A DNA stretch of 45,011 nt from an uncultured Pelagibacteraceae bacterium. GTDB lineage: Bacteria; Pseudomonadota; Alphaproteobacteria; Pelagibacterales; Pelagibacteraceae. The stretch covers positions 1-45,011 of the forward strand of contig CACHQT010000008.1 in assembly GCA_902582105.1 (NCBI GenBank), written 5' to 3'. The notes under the pieces were generated by a model. The model saw only the letters and a program-made list of their open reading frames with translations, did no database searches and was not told where the DNA came from. Below, piece by piece: positions 43,216 to 45,011 of the stretch (positions within the stretch are counted from its first letter, which is position 1; each line of letters opens with the position of its first letter). A program made the translations under genes and the position numbers.

Positions 43216-45011
43216 ATGAACTTTTTAAAAAAATTTATCCTTATTTTATTATTTTTATTTCCTATTTCTAATTCCTTTGGAGAAGCTACCCTTACACATG
43301 TACAAACAGTAGCATTTGATGATGGTGATCAAAACCAAAATAATATAATAGCTGGTATTGAGTTTAACAAAGATGGAACAAAACTTTTTACAAGTTCTGC
43401 TAACAAAACTAATCCTGGCCTAATTATGGAATTTAATCTAAGTACACCTTACGATATAAGTTCAAGAACTTATGCAGGTGATGGTGAGAGATGCACAATG
43501 ACTGAAGTTCTAAAAACACCATATGATTTAGAATTAAACCATGATGGGACAAAATTATTTGTTGCAACAAGAGATGCAACTAATGGTGCAGATAAAGATA
43601 AACTTTTCAGATATGATTTAACTACACCTTATGATATTTCTACTTGTGCGTTTGCACAACAAACCACAAATCTCGATTCTTCAGATAATTTGAATGACAG
43701 TGCGGCTGGTAATTTTTCATTGGTAGGAGACGGATACTCAGGACATAGAAAAATTAGGCTTCAAGGTTTTGAATTTAACAACGATGGCACGAAATTATTT
43801 TTGAGTTGGTTTGGCCAAAACGATTATTCTGCTAAATTATTAGAATACACTCTTTCAACTCCATACGACATAACCTCACTTCAACTTGTTACAACAGCAG
43901 GAATTGAAATGGGAAGTGGCACCGATACCAATGTAGGTAACTCAGCAGGAATTAGGTTTGGTGCAAATGGAAAAAGAATTTTTATTATTAGTCACGATAG
44001 TAGCCCGGGTATCAGTCAGATTTCTCTTACAAATGCATTCGATACTTCATCATTTGTTTTGGATGGTAAATTTGACTTTGCGTCTCCATCAAATACACAA
44101 CCTAGAGGAGTTGCGTTCAACTCAAGTGGTTTAAAAATATACATTGGAAGTGGTCCTGGTCATGAAAGCATAGATCAGATATTCGAATATAATTTAGTTT
44201 GTCCATTTACTATTTTTGCTGGAACATGTCCTTCGATTACCAAAAATAGTGATAGAACTGGCATGGCAGAAGCCCAAGTAGAACTAGCAAAAAGAACAAT
44301 TAATTTTTCAACTAACTCAGCCTTAAATAGATTGAAGTGGATTAGAAGAAATAAAGATAAACAAAATTTATCAAACCAGAATATCAAACTAAACTTTTCA
44401 AATAGTTTACTATCATCTTTAAAAGCTGTACCAATTTCATCTATAAAAAAAATATCTGCGACTAAAAATAAAAACGACTCAAATAAAAACTATTTTTATT
44501 GGAGTGAAGGTAGTATTTCTCTTGGCAGAGTAGGAGATACTAGTATTGCATCAACAAAAAAAATTAATACAAACGCCTTAACCTTTGGTCTTGATAAATT
44601 TACAGATGATTATGGTCTAGAAGGGTTTGCCTTTAGATTTGGTAGTGATGATGTTGATGTTGGTAGCGCTGGCAGCAATTTAGATTCTAATACCTATAAC
44701 ATTACGTATTATAGTACTTCGCCTATTAAAGATGACACTAAATACTTAGATAAGATTTTTGGAATAGGAAAAATAAGATCAGATATAACTACTGTTCTTG
44801 ATGGCAAAAGCTTAAACGCAGATAGAACTGGAAATCAAATATATGGTACATTTAAAATTAAAGATGAATATAAAAGGGATAAATTAACCTTTATTCCATC
44901 TGGACAATTTGATTTTGGGCACACAATATTAAGAGGATATCAAGAAGCAGGTACAGGAGCTATTGAAGTTGAGGATCAACATGTTCGAACAAAAAATTTA
45001 AGAGCAACAAT
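43216..45011 (+). CDS. Exported repeat protein with autotransporter-like beta-barrel, 3' end outside the window
   Basis: The frame stays open from the ATG at 43216 to the window end (598 codons visible). It begins with a signal peptide (MNFLKKFILILLFLFPISNSFG). Residues about 45-335 hold four to five repeats built on FNxDGTKLF followed by a YxLSTPYDIS tail (for example at residues 50, 107, 187, with weaker copies near 247 and 301), a pattern of marine beta-propeller-like proteins. From about residue 427 YFYWSEGSISLGRVGD, TNALTFGLDKF and alternating beta sequence resemble the barrel of an autotransporter. It is probably a surface protein; its ligand is unknown. Confidence 0.7.
   Translation, partial: MNFLKKFILILLFLFPISNSFGEATLTHVQTVAFDDGDQNQNNIIAGIEFNKDGTKLFTSSANKTNPGLIMEFNLSTPYDISSRTYAGDGERCTMTEVLKTPYDLELNHDGTKLFVATRDATNGADKDKLFRYDLTTPYDISTCAFAQQTTNLDSSDNLNDSAAGNFSLVGDGYSGHRKIRLQGFEFNNDGTKLFLSWFGQNDYSAKLLEYTLSTPYDITSLQLVTTAGIEMGSGTDTNVGNSAGIRFGANGKRIFIISHDSSPGISQISLTNAFDTSSFVLDGKFDFASPSNTQPRGVAFNSSGLKIYIGSGPGHESIDQIFEYNLVCPFTIFAGTCPSITKNSDRTGMAEAQVELAKRTINFSTNSALNRLKWIRRNKDKQNLSNQNIKLNFSNSLLSSLKAVPISSIKKISATKNKNDSNKNYFYWSEGSISLGRVGDTSIASTKKINTNALTFGLDKFTDDYGLEGFAFRFGSDDVDVGSAGSNLDSNTYNITYYSTSPIKDDTKYLDKIFGIGKIRSDITTVLDGKSLNADRTGNQIYGTFKIKDEYKRDKLTFIPSGQFDFGHTILRGYQEAGTGAIEVEDQHVRTKNLRAT

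Noticed and set aside
1-45011. tRNA, rRNA, CRISPR arrays, insertion sequences or prophage
   Set aside because: Intergenic gaps are nearly all under 110 bases and I saw no tRNA fold, regularly spaced repeats, transposase or phage genes.

Overview
The window looks like a chromosomal segment of a SAR11-type marine alphaproteobacterium (Pelagibacterales). The DNA is very AT-rich, genes overlap or sit a few bases apart, there are no mobile elements, and the alphaproteobacterial order gmk / rsmA-pdxA-surA-lptD-lptG-lptF / pepA is kept. A betaine/one-carbon island of the kind known from SAR11 fills the right third. The assignment rests on gene content and composition; no 16S gene or tRNA is visible.

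Positions 1-31.7 kb are streamlined housekeeping DNA: fatty-acid synthesis (fabD partial, fabG, acpP), gmk, a minus-strand LPS-transport/outer-membrane operon (lptF, lptG, lptD, surA, pdxA, rsmA), pepA-ndk, purM-purN, a DUF2066-like protein, hdaA and aspS, an orphan NrdJ C-terminal domain protein, NDUFA12 and a DUF2155 protein, accB-accC with aroQ, thiS-thiG, an RNase E/G lacking its zinc-link, mrcA, prfB with a programmed +1 frameshift, an AsmA-like protein, tyrS and anmK. Convergent neighbours nearly always overlap at their 3' ends, so intrinsic terminators are almost absent.

Positions 31.7-43.2 kb form an osmolyte and C1 island built around a divergent control region at 35.87-36.18 kb. Leftward run a betaine-type ABC substrate-binding protein, a hairpin, its permease, a short MetF-like reductase and a GcvT/DmdA-like THF-dependent demethylase. 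Rightward, behind a candidate SAM-V/SAM-II-type riboswitch, run betaine-homocysteine methyltransferase, an 801-residue dimethylglycine/sarcosine dehydrogenase-like flavoprotein, a SAM methyltransferase, a Rieske oxygenase, an M24-fold protein carrying the DMSP-lyase DddP metal and catalytic signature, and a small APS-kinase-like protein. Together they suggest uptake of betaine or sulfonium osmolytes, transfer or oxidation of their methyl groups, capture on tetrahydrofolate, and feeding into methionine.

The window ends inside an exported protein (43.2-45.0 kb) with propeller-like repeats followed by what looks like an autotransporter beta-barrel. Best leads: the methyltransferase-Rieske-DddP-like-kinase module, the bhmT riboswitch, and the zinc-link-less RNase E.
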